A stretch of 64,000 bases of DNA from Nepenthes gracilis (Eukaryota; Streptophyta; Magnoliopsida; Caryophyllales; Nepenthaceae), in assembly GCA_033239525.1 (NCBI GenBank), contig BSYO01000019.1, forward strand, positions 4,221,087 to 4,285,086, in the 5' to 3' direction. The notes below the pieces were generated by a model that saw nothing but the letters and a program-made list of their open reading frames with translations, did no database searches and was not told the origin of the DNA. The position numbers and the translations under genes were made by a program. This document shows, piece by piece, positions 22,530 through 34,932 of the stretch; the first letter of the stretch is position 1; every line of letters starts with the position of its first letter.

Positions 22530-23314
22530 GGTCATAGTCCACCTATGACCTCTGTCAATAATCACACACACATGGCCAGAAAAAAATCACCTCGACCCAA
22601 AAGACACATAATTAGGTAGACTTAGAATTCTACTCAAGTGCACAGGATTGCAGATGGCCGGTCAACAAATCGGCCTTAATTAGGTCGGTCATAACTTGGA
22701 CATCCATGGTACTGGGTCGGTCAGCCAAAGGCTCACGAGATGTCACTACGAATCCAAAATCACTTAAACCATAAAAATTCATTTGAAGCATTTAAATATT
22801 CTTTATTTACATAGCAGAAATATTATACTAAAGTCTCCATAAGAACCTAAAAATATATCAAGGTCGGTCATGTACTGCTACAAATCTCGAGCGGCCTTCC
22901 TGCCTAACTACACCGTCGACTTTACTCTTTCTCATCTGGCATAAATTCTGGATCGTCCGAAGGAAAGAAAATAGCAATGAGTGAGCAATAGCTCAGCAAT
23001 GTACAGTTAAACAAAAACATGCATAAATATAACTGTAAACAAATTTAAAAGAATTGAGATGAAAGCATTTTGCATACATAAGCATAAATTATGAAACAAG
23101 AACATTTTCTTAAGAACTGGTTTTCCAAAACAAACGCAATTTTAAAATCGGACTACATTTAAGGTTTGTGCTACTTGACCATCAGAACTTGCTATATTTA
23201 AGACTTGTTGTTACTCGGTCATCCCATATCGAAACTTACTACATTTAAGGTTTGCAACTACTCGACTATTAAAACTGGCTACATTTAAGATAGGTGCCAA
23301 TTCAGCAACCCTAG
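22530..23314 (-). mobile_element. LTR fragment, family W (copy 1), 5'-truncated
   Basis: On the minus strand it shares the ATGCATGTTTTTG and CTGAGC...TTG(C/A)(C/T)TCACT blocks with the W LTR at 27196-29412. The lower end near GACCCGTTCCATCA looks like an LTR 3' end. The upper end is cut at 23314, where the plus-strand LTR of element A starts. Confidence 0.55.
23150..23310 (-). repeat. Four imperfect 40-50-bp tandem units
   Basis: The motif GGCTACATTTAAGGTTTGT followed by an ACTCGGTCAT-like part recurs four times. It lies at the truncated end of the W LTR, directly next to element A. Confidence 0.6.
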
Positions 23315-25104
23315 TGTAAGGTACCAATTCCTAAAAACATGGTAATTGTTGTAATTAACTAATATAACTCACGCGACAGCAAAGAGAAAAGGGAAGGAGA
23401 GGGAGAAAAAAGATAAAGATGAGAACTTTTTAGCAGCTTCCAGGCCAATCAAAGTATGAAAAATACTGAATTAGACAAAGGCAAGTGTACCCTAACCCTT
23501 GTTCTTTGTTATTACTATTTTTAGTTTACTTCAAAATCCACCTCTTTTAAGATTTGTATATAATACCCCGTATTTTCTATTTTTCTCCTGATATTATGAA
23601 TAAGTACATGATTAAATATGAGTATTGTGAATGGCAAGTTTATTTCCAAATTATATTTTGTGTTACATGTCAGGAATGTGTCCGTGCACTGTTCACCAAA
23701 CCTTAGAATAAAAATTTGGGAAATATATATGAAGAAAAATAAATTATGACGTGAAAATATGATATTGTGAAGTATTAAAGTTAATGGATGCATTATTTGT
23801 AATATTATTAAAAGTTACACTGTTAAACATTACTAAGGACCCCAAGATGTGTCTAAAAGATTAAATTATGTGAAAGAAAGTGACCTTTGAGGAATAAAGA
23901 ATGAAGGCTTTGCTATATAAATTTATAATGGCACTGATAAATAAGGACCAATACTAAGAAGCAAGAATTAAGAATTTCCAAATTAAAGTAAAAAAGTTAG
24001 AAAATTGGACCAAGGATTGTTTAGCAGGTAACGTTCTTAGGCCGGCCATTGATATTATGGTTCGGTAGAGACTCAAGGATACCCTAGCCATGTATCCTGG
24101 CCGCTATAGAAGCGGGTGATATTCTTTGGCAAGTCCTAGAATGTTACAGTTATAATCGATGATAACTCCTTCCATAGAGTAATATGTGATCCACTTTCCT
24201 CGGTGCGTTCTATGGGGGATAAGAATTATGAATTTAAGATCATCTTGGTCCTAGAGATGTAAATAAGGAGGATATCCTAGTCTTCGGGATGTAAATAAGG
24301 AGAAAACATGAGATGATGTATGGATATGAAAGAGTGAAGAACCAAGGCCTTTGATTGTGTGGAGTAGTACAATTTATCCTTGATTATTCGCTCTCTCAGT
24401 TAGTAGGGTCTGCTAGCCCTGATCCCTCAAAATAAAATGATAAGTCGGATAAATAAGTGAAAGAAAAGATAAAACGAACAAAGACAAGACTTGATTATAG
24501 TTCCCGTTCGTACATTACTTCATGCCTAGCATCATTTGTATCAATTACATGAATCTCATCTTTCTAATCTCTTTCTTATAATATATTTTTTTGCATAACA
24601 ATTTACATACCGTTGTCGTTATGGTACCTTGCTGAGCCTATTGCTCACCCCTCTACTGTTTTTATTTTTTTCCTTCTAGATAACCCTAATGAGTTGATGC
24701 CTGATGAAAAAGAGTGAAGATAGGGCTTAGCTGCAGGAAGAGTTGTTAAATTTTAAAAACTTGTGATATTTTAGTTGTGTTAATGTATGTAATTAAAATG
24801 GTTTATGTTTTTTGAAGGAATACTATAAAATTATGACATATCATGATGTATGTACTATTGTGGATATAGTTATGCTTTAGCAAGTATAATTGTTGGCTTT
24901 GTACAGGTCTCTTGAAGGCATCTCTCTTTTGACCCAATATAGTAGCTAAGAGCACTGTATTGGAGCCATAAATGAATAGCATGGACATTGTGATCCTGTG
25001 GAAGTGTGTGGATTTGTTGTGAAGGTGTAGTAGAGGGGTTGTGGATGTCTGTTTGGATTAATTTTGTGATTCATTTATTTATATGTTATGTACAGGGTCT
25101 TGTA
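23315..25104 (+). mobile_element. 5' LTR of Gypsy element A, with internal deletion
   Basis: It begins TGTAAGGTACCAATTC and matches the 3' LTR from 29464 to about 31520 throughout. It lacks about 285 bp corresponding to 29516-29800, where the 3' LTR has its TTTAAATAGG promoter-like motif. It then runs directly into reverse-transcriptase sequence at about 25105 (TTTTCAGAGGAG), so the LTR end, primer-binding site, gag and protease are all deleted. Confidence 0.8.
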
Positions 25105-27195
25105 TATAGGATGTATTTTCAGAGGAGTTTCCTAGTTTACCTCCTTAGAGGGAGATAGAATTCGAGATCAAGGTTATTCCTAAAACTAGCCTCATTTTGA
25201 AGGAACCGCATCGTAGAGTGCCTGCTGAGTTAAAGGAGTTAAAATTGTAGTTCCAAGAACTATCAGATAAGGGCTTTATCAGGCCAAGTATATATCCATA
25301 GGGTGCACCGGCTTTGATAGGAAGAAGGATGGATCGTTGCGGCTTTGTGTGGATTATCGTGAACTGAATAAAGTCACGATCAAAAATAAATATCCATTAT
25401 CGTGCATAGATGATTTGTTTGATCAATTGCAAAAGTCCCGAGTATTTTCCAAGATTGATCTGCAATCGAAATACTATCAGTTGAGAATAAAGCAGGAGGA
25501 TGTGGCCAAGATCACTTTTTGAATGAGATACGGTCATTATGAATTTCTTGTTGTGCTATTCAGCCTTACAAATGCTCCTGTCGCCTTCATGGACCTGATG
25601 AATAGGGTGTATTGACCCTATTTGGATAGATTTATGATGGTATTTATTGATAATATTTTGATTTATTCAAGGAGTCATGAAAGCATGAGACTTATTTGAG
25701 GATTGTACTTCAGATGCTTCGAGAAGAGAAATTGTATGCTAAATTGAAGAAGTTAGGAGATAGTATTTTTAGGACATATCATTTCTAATGGTAGTATCTC
25801 TGTACACCCTAAAAAGATTGTGGTTGTTGTTAACTGAAAAAGGCCTACCTCAGCGATCAAAGTCAAGAGCTTCCTTAGCATGGTAGGGTATTATAGGAGA
25901 TTCGTACAGAATTTATTTCGAATTGCTCTGCCCTTGACCTAGTTGATAAAGAAAGAGGCCAAGTTTAAATGGACAAAAGAATGTGATCGGAGTTTTTATG
26001 AATTGAAAGATCGTTTGACTACTGCTCTCATATTGATTATCTCTGAGGGATCTAGTAGTTTTGGGATTTATTGTGATGCCTGCAAGACTGGCTTGGGATG
26101 TGTGTTAATGCAGAACGGGGGGTAGTTGTCTATGGATCAAGACAGTTGGAGGTGCATGAAAAGAATTATCCAATTCATGAGTTGGATTTAGCTACAGTTT
26201 TATTCACCCTGAAAGTTTGGAGACACTATCTTTATGGCGAGAAATATTGAGTTTATTCTGATCATAAAAGTTTAAAGTGTTTTTTTCACCGAAGGAGTTA
26301 AATATGAGACAGAGGAGATGGACGAATTTTCTGAAGGATTACAATTGTGAAATTCAATATAAGCTTGGAAAAGCTAATGTGATTTCCAATACTCTAAGCC
26401 GTCACACAAGTTTTGTTGCAAGGCTACAGATAACATAAATTGAGATGTTAGATAGTCTGAAATAATGTGATATTCAATGATATATTCAAGGCAATCGGAT
26501 GATTTTATCGTACCTACAGATTCAGCTAGAGATAATAAAAGAAATCAAGGAGAAGTACATAACTGATTCCTTTATTATGAAAATTGCTGGAGAGTTGAGT
26601 AAAGACTCTAGGAAGGACTTTAATGTTCACGTTGATGGGGTACTGAGGTTTAAGGATCATTTATGTATACTAGAGCATAAAGAGTTAAAAGACAAGATCT
26701 TGAAGGAAGCTCACCGATCCGGTATATGATACACCCGATAATAAATAATACATATCAAGATTTGAAAAGGAAATTTTGGTGGCGAAATATGAAGAAGGAG
26801 ATTATGGACTATGTGAAAAAATATCTAATTTTTCAGCAGTTAAAGACTAAAAGGAAGAAGCCGTCTGGATCATTATAGCTAATGCTTATTCCAAGTTGGA
26901 AGTTGAAAGATGTTGCAATGGACTTTGTATCGGGTTTACCTCAGACTCCAAAGAACCATGACGTCATCTGGGTTATTACTGATCGACTGACTAAATTAGC
27001 ACACTTTTTGGCAATTCGGATTACATATTCATATGATAAACTAGCATAATTGTATATAGATGAGGTTGTGAAATTTCATGGTGTCCCTACAACAATTGTG
27101 TCAAATCGAGATCCGAGGTTCATTTGTAAATTCTGTGAGACTTTTCACAAAGAACTGGAGACAAATTACAAATTACAATTCATCATTGTTCTATC
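25105..27195 (+). pseudogene. Gypsy (chromovirus-like) pol: RT, RNase H and integrase, broken
   Basis: [70 protein letters not shown], then the catalytic box VFIDNILIYSR in which the second Asp of FIDD is Asn. RNase H: FGIYCDACKTGLGCVLMQNG, then SDHKSLKCFF and KLGKANVISNTLSR. Integrase: the zinc-finger region has lost its cysteine pair (YLIFQQLK), then DVAMDFVSGLPQTPKNHD, ITDRLTKLAHFLAI and TTIVSNRDPRF, where the catalytic SDRDPRF is SN. The frame is broken near 25320, 25520 and 25615 and later. It ends inside the integrase at about 27195, where an inverted LTR begins. No gag or protease. Inactive on several counts. Confidence 0.9.
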
Positions 27196-28757
27196 CTAAT
27201 CACCTTCCGCTGTGCCACTCTGATCACTAGATACCATCTTGTTCTTTCCATCTGAGTGGTTAGGAAAAACATTAAGTGAGTCAAATGCTCAGTAATGTAT
27301 AAATAAGCAAAAACATGCATATTTCATACTCAAATTAGACATATACAGATATTATAGGAATACGATGCATGATTTTTTAATTCTTTACTCTTTGAGTTCT
27401 TACTTATCATTTATCTTTAGGGTTCGAAGCTGGTAGGCCTTACCAGTCAACAGAATGGTCACTCCAGGAAAGGATTGTGATATACCATACAATCTAAGGC
27501 CAATGTCTAATTTTCCATCTTCCAAAGGGTGTATACTTATAACCCAGTATACGGGGTCCATGTTCAATTGCCACCAAAAGTTTTCCCTGGACATAGGAGG
27601 TAGTCCTCGAGTTTCCACTATAATTTCTCAAGGCGTGCCAAGGACAATATCCACTCCAATTCACGGTTAGGATATATGGCCAAAGTAATCCTTGAGTTTC
27701 TACTATAACATCCGTGACATGTCAGGGAATATTACCCAAAGTCATTTCATAGTCCAGTTTCTTAATTCATGCTCGTCATTTTATATGGAAACTTTACGAT
27801 CATAAAATCGAATATATCATCAAAAATCATAAACCATAACGGAAACAGATGCGTAGTTCATTTTAGTGACTTAACCTTGAGACTTTTACATGTGTCCAGA
27901 ATTTAAATTTATTATGAACTAAAGTCTTGCTAGCAGGCTGCTTTAGCCTTTTCTTTATTCTGGTTCTCATTCATAATCAATTCAGGACCTGGTCTTGGCT
28001 TTTTATGGAGACCTCAGTAATATTGTAATCCAGTCAACCATTTTATTCTTTCCGGTCAATTGTCTAATCAGTTAATAGTTACTTCGTTCGGTCACTAATT
28101 CCTAGCCAATCATCCGGTTACTTGGTGCCAATTCTTGACCGTGAAAGATTATGTTATAGGGTGCTATTTCTGCCGGACTTCTTACCTGAGTTACAGGGCG
28201 TCTTTGAACATATTCTATAATGGTCAATTTGGAATTTTTATGATAGTATAGACAAATATCAAATCAATAATACTTGAAGAATAATCAATAAATAGCACCA
28301 ACAGAAAGAGGGAATCAAGTACACTTGCTAAATTTAGCAATCTTCTTCTTACCGCCTTTCCCCTTACTATCTCTTAATTTATTTCTCTTTTGCTTCCTAC
28401 TCTTATTTTCCTCTACTTTTCTTATTTTTCCTCTACTCGTCCTTATTTTTCCTATGTCATTTTCTTTTTCTTCTGCTCTCTCTCTCTTATTCTTTCTCTA
28501 TTCTTCCCTTATTTCCCTCCTAGCCTCACGTTTTTTCTCCAACTCCCTCTCCCATCCTTATATAGGCACTGGGATGAGGTGTTGAGTCCACCTTTCCTCT
28601 CAACACCTCATACTCTAACTCATCTATCAATTTTACACCTTATATCCCCCTTCTTTTATTCACAGTCGGGCATCCCCAGATTGGCTGAATCATCACCTGC
28701 TTTGTCTTCTGAAGATGCTTCCTTATGTCTTTTAATTATTGATTAGTCTTCGTTACA

Positions 28758-28892
28758 ATCAAAATTAGCTACAGCTTTGTTTAACATTTTCAGCTGTGGC
28801 TCCCTTCAATAGCTCATGGCTTCACCGAAATTGGCTACAGTTCCCTTATAATTTTCGGCTGCGGCTCTCTTCTGCAACTCACGGCTTCACAG
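28758..28892 (-). repeat. 67-bp tandem duplication in LTR W
   Basis: Two consecutive units, each with AAATTAGCTACAG / AAATTGGCTACAG, a TTTTC(A/G)GCTG(T/C)GGCTC block and (C/G)CTTCAC at the end. Confidence 0.7.
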
Positions 28893-29034
28893 CCTATGAG
28901 TCAAATTACCTGCACCTCTTAAAATGGTTGGTATAGCTGGTGTGGCCTTTACACCGTCCCTGGGTGTTACTATGTCAAGAGTCCTTGGCCAACTGCACCT
29001 AGTAATTTTTGGGCACCTTAAGCTATTTTTCCTC

Positions 29035-29385
29035 ATTGGCCGGTCAACTTATTGACTGGCATTGTGCTTCCTTAGGCAACCGAGCACTTTACTACCTTAG
29101 GCAACCGGTTAATTTACATCTCAAGAAACTGGCCAATTTACACCTCAATTAGCCGGTCAATAGAGTGTTAACCGGTCATCTCCCTTATTCCCTTTTCTCA
29201 TTTCAGTCGGTCAACATAGGGTTGACCAGTCATTTTCTCCTTAATTCATCTTAACGTATCTTAGCCGGTCAACATATTGTTGACCGATCATTTCACTTAT
29301 TTTACCTTAGCCGGTCAACATGCGTTGACCGGACATTCCCCTTACTTTTCCTTGGCCGGTTAACATGGTGTTGACCGGACCCTCG
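29035..29385 (-). repeat. Array of inverted CCGGTCAAC/GTTGACCGG units in LTR W
   Basis: Five dyads, spaced about 45-60 bp, have a GGTCAAC arm facing a GTTGACC arm; the two outer-left units are more decayed. At 29311-29332 the dyad is CCGGTCAAC-ATGC-GTTGACCGG with perfect 9-bp arms. The linkers are pyrimidine-rich. Each arm holds a TTGACC W-box core. The array lies in the upstream (U3) part of the LTR, about 500-850 bp before its TATA box. Confidence 0.85.
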
Positions 29386-29412
29386 CCCTGTGATATAATT
29401 GTTGTCCTTACA

Positions 29413-29463
29413 TATGTAGTTTTGTTAAATTTTGAGGAAAAAATTTTATAAGTGGGGGGAAAT
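29413..29463 (+). other. End of element A internal region with polypurine tract
   Basis: It reads TTTTGAGGAAAAAATTTTAT and then AAGTGGGGGGAAAT (29450-29463), directly followed by the 3' LTR start TGTAAAG. This is the polypurine primer site expected before a Gypsy 3' LTR. Confidence 0.75.
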
Positions 29464-31580
29464 TGTAAAGTACCAATTCTTAAAAATATAATAATTGTGG
29501 TAATTAACTAATATAAATAGGTTTAAGATAGGTTATCTTGGAAAAATGTAAAAAGTTAACGAAGTTTAGGGTTAAGGGAGTTGTGCTTACTGTGGGCTCG
29601 AGTGTACAAGAGGGCACCAAAAACAGAATGCCTCTAGCCCGCTGAACGCTTGAGCGTACAAGGAGACACTAAAAACAGATTCATACGGGAGAACTCAGCC
29701 TCAATGCGTGCTCATTGGGTGCTCGAGCGCGCCTCTAAAAACATTCCACCAACTTATTTCGTGATTTAAATAGGAAAGGAAGGAGAAAGAGGGGCAAGAT
29801 GTACGCGACAGCAGAGAGAAAAGGGAAAGGAATGAGAGGGAGAAAAAAGAAATATGAAAAATTTTTAGCAGCTTTCAACCCGATCAGAATAAGGAAAATA
29901 CGAAATCAGGCAAAGGCAAGTGTACTAACGCTTGTTCTTCGTTATTACTATTTTTAATTTACTCCAAAATTCTCCTCTTTTAAGATTTGTATATAATATT
30001 GACTGTTTTATATTTTTCTCCTGATATTATGAATAAGTGCATGATTAAACATGAGTATTGTAAATGGTTAGTTTATTTTCAGTATATATTTTGTGTTACA
30101 TGTTTGGAATATATTCGTGCACTGTTCACCAAACCCTATAAAGAAAATTGTGGAAATAAATATGGAGAAAAATAAATTATGACATGAAAATATAATATTG
30201 TAAAGTATCTAAATTAATGGGTGCATTATTTGTAATATTGTTAAAAGTTATACTGTTAAACATTACTAAAGACCCTAAGATGTGTCTGAAAGATTAAATT
30301 ATGTGAAAGAAAGTGGCCTTTGAGGAATAAAGAATGAAGGATTTGTTGGGTAAATTCGTAATGGCCACTGATGAATGATGACCAAGACTAAGAAGCACGA
30401 ATTAAAAATTCCAAATTAAAGTAAAAAAGTAAGAAAATTAGACCAATGATTGTTTAGTAGGTAACATTCATAGGCCTGCCACTAATATTATGGTTCGGTA
30501 GAGACCGAAGGATACCCTAGCTGTGTATCTTGGCCACTATGGAAGTGGGTGATATTCGTTGGCAAGCCCTAAAATGTTACAATCATAATCGATAATAACT
30601 CTGTCCACAGAGTGATATGTGGTTCGCCTTCCTTGGAACATTACCATAGAGGACAAGAATTATGAATTTAAGACCATCCTGATCCTCGGGATGTAAATAA
30701 AGAGAAAACATGAGATGTTGTATGGATATGAAAGAATGAAGAACCAAGGCCTTTGATTGTATAGAGTAACACAATCTATCCTCGATTATTCGCTCCATTA
30801 GTTAGTAAGGTCAACAAGCCCTGGTCCCTCAAGATAAAATGATAAGCGGGACAAATAAGTGAAAGAAAAGATAAAACGAATAAAGATAAAACTTGACTAC
30901 AGTTCCCATCAGTACATTACTTCATGCCTTGCACATTTGCATTAATTACACGAATCTCATCTTTCTGATCTCTTTCTTATAATATATATATATATAATGC
31001 ATAAAAATTTACATACCATTGTCGTTATGGTACCTTGCTGAGTCTATTGCTCACCCCTCTGCTGTTTCTATTTTTTCCCTTGTAGATAATCTTGATGAGC
31101 TGATACTTGATAAAAAAGTGTGAAGATAGGGCTTAGCTGCAGGAAGAGTTGTGGAATTTTGAAGACTTGTGATATTTTAGTTGTGTTAATGTATGTAATT
31201 AAAATGGTTTATGTTTTTTTGAATGAATATTGTAAAATTATGACATATCATGATGTATGTACTATTGTGGACATAGTTATACTTCCACAAGTATAATTGT
31301 TAGCTTTGTGCAGGCCCCTAAAAGGTATCTCTCTTTTGACCCAATATAGTAGCTAAGAATACTATATTGAAGCCATAAATGAATAGCATAGATATTGCGA
31401 TCCTGTGGAAGTGTATAGATTTGTTGTGAAGGTGTAGTGGAAGGGTTTTGGATGTCTATTTGGATTAATTTTGCGAGTCATTTATTTATATATTATGTAC
31501 AAGGTCTTGTATATAGGTTATATGTACAGGTTTCCTCCACTTTTAGGGGAGACTCTGTTGAATTTTTTACAGAATTTTAA
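29464..31580 (+). mobile_element. 3' LTR of Gypsy element A
   Basis: It starts TGTAAAGTACCAATTC after the polypurine tract and matches the 5' LTR (23315-25104). It retains a segment (29516-29800) missing from the 5' LTR, with two related copies of GAGTGTACAAGAGGGCACC / GAGCGTACAAGGAGACACT and a TTTAAATAGG motif that could serve as TATA box. The right end is placed near ACAGAATTTTAACA by analogy to 53590-53628 and may be off by some tens of bases. Confidence 0.8.
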
Positions 31581-34500
31581 CATATTAAAATAATAGCGTG
31601 TGAGTTTATTTGGTTAAGTATGTTAATTAATGGAAGGTTATAAAAGATTGTGACCTGTTCCGTCACACCTAGTGTGATAGAGTGTCGCATCCTTTTGTGA
31701 GAGGAATGAAGTAGGTGGGGTAGGAGATTTCGAATCAAAATCCAAAAATCTTGTGATAGAGTGTCGACTCGAAATCTTGCGGCAGAGGGGTAAGAGATTT
31801 TTGGCTGACAGAAAGATTAGCGGTGAAAGTGGAGATGAATGAAGATTCTTCAAGATTGGATGCCGTAGATAAAGATGAAGAAGTTCAAGTCAAATTAACT
31901 CATTTCTCCTTGCTAGAAGATAAGACAATGAAGTGCAAGTCTGATTTCGTTCGCAGCGATGGTGCTGATCATGTAGAAGTCTGACGTTATAGTTGGAGCA
32001 AGAGAAAGACTGAAGATTGTCCATTCCCACTCGTCATTGTGATCGGGTGGATAGTCGTCCCTGCAAATCTTTCATTGCTAAAAAATCGAAGGACAAAGAG
32101 TTCATGGTTCGATCTCCTAAAGCAATGCTCAAGAAGAGGTCAAAGAATTTGAAAGATTTGTTGAAGTACGATAGTAGTTGAAGATTTCAAGATTCAATCT
32201 GGAAGTAGTTGGTGTCATTCGGACGCTAAACTTATGGCAAGGAGTTAGACCAAGTTTGTTGATCGATTGGGAAGAAGTACGTGAGATGAGTTTTCTTCGT
32301 CAGAATAGTCTGCTTCAATTGTAGCAAGATATATCATTTGTTAAGGATCCTTCAAGTCCTAGGAGTTTGGATTTTAGATGTCCGGATAGAAATCAGATGG
32401 TTTTAGATGAAGCATTTGTAGCTATGGCTCATGAAGTTAGAGCCTGACCTTCAGTCGTGGAAGGCTGTTTTGACAAGACTTTTTCATTACGTATTTTGGA
32501 CTACGAGTCATCGAAATTTCAAGGAAAGATGAGTAAGAAGGCTTAAGAGTTGATTTCGGCATAATGAGTTATCTGTTAAGAGCTGAGTGCTAAGCATATT
32601 TGGCACATATGGTCATATTTGGAAGCTCTTACATGACCATTGAAGACATTTTGGTCATATGCGAGTTCGAAGATGTTTTCTGAGGATTGGTTCGGATTGT
32701 TTGCAGACGGGGCATCAAATCTGCTATCGATATTGTGCTTGATTTGATGCCTACTTCGAAACTTTCATATGGAGTAGTCTTGTTTGAGCTAAAGAAATTG
32801 AGACAGCAATTGCAAAATCGGTTGAGAAGGGTTTTGTTCGGCCAAGTGTCTTGGCATGGTGTGCTTCAATATTCTATGGTGAATAATGTTGGATCAATGG
32901 GTTCATATTTTGATTATTTGGGAATTGGATAGGTATAGGTTATCAAAAATCGAGGATTCACTGGATCCATTTGAAGAAATTTGGGTTTTCTCTAAGATCG
33001 AGTTGTGCTCAAGGTATCCTTAATTGAGGATTTTGTGGGAGGATGCACATAAGACAGCTTTTAGGATCCATTTGATGATTCTTTTGCGATTGTCGAATGT
33101 TGTGGCATCTTTTATGGATATTATCGATCTGATTTTTGGCCGTATTTGGGATAGTTATGATGGCTTTGTCAATGATATTCTAATTTGTTTGAAGAATTTT
33201 GAGGAGTGTAAATTATGATTGAAGAACAGTCATCTTGGGTCATAATGCTTCTTAGGATGATATTTGACAATCCGAAGAAGATAGAAGTAGTTGACAAATT
33301 GAAAAAGACCTGCTAATGTCACGGAAGTGCGAAGTTTCTCGGATCTGGCTAGTTATGATGGGAGTTTCGTTGAATATTTCTCGAGGATTGCAGTGCTGTT
33401 GGCGTTTTTGTAATAGAGGCAATTTATATTTAATTGAAGTAATACTTGTGAGGGAAGTTTTCAATAATTGAAGAATGGTTTATCATTAGCGTTGATTTTG
33501 TCGATCCCTAATGGATCAGAAAGATTGGCAGTGTTCAGTAATGCTCCTAAGAAAGATCTAAATTTGTATGAATTTAGTACAGTCCGGCGCATTATTTAAG
33601 GAAGTTCGGAATGTATCACAGTTTGGAAGATTTTGCATACAAATGTTATGTCGAGGATGCCAATAGGAAGATTGGGCCAGAGGGATTTCCTCTTTGCTGT
33701 CAAAATTTGATTCCGAACGAAACTCCTATTTGCGGGAAAAGTTCTAATGAAGATCAATGGTGATATTTTTTTTGGATGAGCCGTCCCGAAGTTGGAAGTG
33801 ATCAAGCAGGCAATTTTGAACATTCTGCAGAGTTCTTTTCATTGCACATTCGAGAGGAGGCATGTTTTCTAAGAATTCTCTCTTTTGAGTTTCGGCCAAT
33901 TGGATATAAGCTCGGAAGCTGATTGGACAGAAACTTGGGAACTAATGAGGACGTTAGCAGTTGTGATTGAGTTGGAGTTGTCCAAGTCCGATGGGAATGT
34001 CAAAAACTCTCCATCTATCAAAGTGGAGAGAGAGATTGATGGCATTTTGATCACGAGCCATAACAAAATGTGTCTCGTACTTAAAGGATGATGCAAGAAG
34101 AAGCTTTCGAGATTTTATTTCGGGTTTGCCTCAAACAGCAAAGGATTTTAATGATCATTTGGACAAGGTTGAGTTAGTAGATGATGGTTTTGATGATGAA
34201 GATTGTTCTTTGTTTCCCGAGATTTGAGGCAGATGATAGATGAACAGATGAATTAGCCTATTGCTTGTGTATTAAGATATCATTCTTGAGATTGGTCATT
34301 GGCATAATTTCAAGATGAGAAGATTGTAAAGGTATTCGATTTTGAGGCTTTTGATTTGATTTGAGGCTGATAATTGATCAGAGTGGTGCAGCAGAAACAT
34401 GCAGTCTCGTGGCTATCTATCGTAAGACTTGAATTGGTGTTGAAGTAGGAGATCGATTTTGCAAACTGATTGGTAGCTCAAGAAGAGTGGTCAGATATTT

Positions 34501-34932
34501 CTGAAAGTATCTTGAAGAGAAGAATTCAAATCTTTGAAATCGAATGGAGTTTAAAATGGAGGTTCATTAGGATATTCAAAATCTTTAGCAGCTTAGAGAG
34601 GTGGCCTTTAAATTGGCATTACTTCTGAATTTGATGGATGGATACAATATATTTTGTATGAATGATCATTTGAATGTGATTGGGTTGGAATCATTTTGAT
34701 CAACGACCGATATTTTTGGTTAAGGTTGTGGTTCTAATTGTTGGGATAGAAAATTACTACAGAAGAATAAGATATTTTCATCGGTCTTTATGTTTTTAGG
34801 AACCTTCTAGTTGAGGAAGCGTTAAGAGATCTCAAAGACGAGTTTTGGAAGAATATCCTCATAGTTAGATAATTGAGGTAAAGATCGAGTAGTGTGAATT
34901 TCGAGGCCAAAATTTTTGTAAGGAGGGAAGAA
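31581..34932 (+). pseudogene. Strongly decayed Gypsy internal region upstream of the family X 3' LTR
   Basis: Only patches of pol are readable: near 32650-32900 the order EFEDVF, then a REIEFAIDL-like part (RGIKSAIDIVLDLMPTSKL) and FELKKLRQQLQNRLRR, resembles the entry of Gypsy RT, followed by frames full of stops. The region ends with AAGGAGGGAAGAA (to 34932) directly before TGTAATATCCTG, a polypurine tract plus LTR start, which shows the strand. From 31580 to 32640 I see no domain. Orders of magnitude more decayed than element A. Confidence 0.6.

Larger units (their letters stand above)
27196..29412 (-). mobile_element. LTR of family W inserted in element A
   Basis: The minus strand starts TGTAAGGACAAC at 29412 and runs to about 27196. 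It contains the inverted-repeat array (29035-29385), a 67-bp duplication (28758-28892), a TATATAA box (28558-28564) and, downstream of it, a long purine-rich leader (28560-28325), as expected for an LTR promoter and leader. Then come GCATGTTTTTG and CTGAGCATTTGACTCAC blocks shared with 22940-23030. Its lower end is truncated relative to that copy, and the rest of the element A integrase is missing at the junction, so insertion was followed by deletion. The long hydrophobic plus-strand frames near 28330-28740 are artefacts of the pyrimidine tract. Confidence 0.65.

Noticed and set aside
28325..28746. Plus-strand hydrophobic frames of 86 and 118 codons resembling membrane proteins
   Set aside because: Phe/Leu/Ser runs come from the pyrimidine strand of an LTR leader on the minus strand; there is no start context and no family pattern.
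29035..29385. CRISPR-like array of palindromic repeats
   Set aside because: This is plant nuclear DNA, the linkers are related pyrimidine-rich sequence and not unique spacers, and there are no cas genes.
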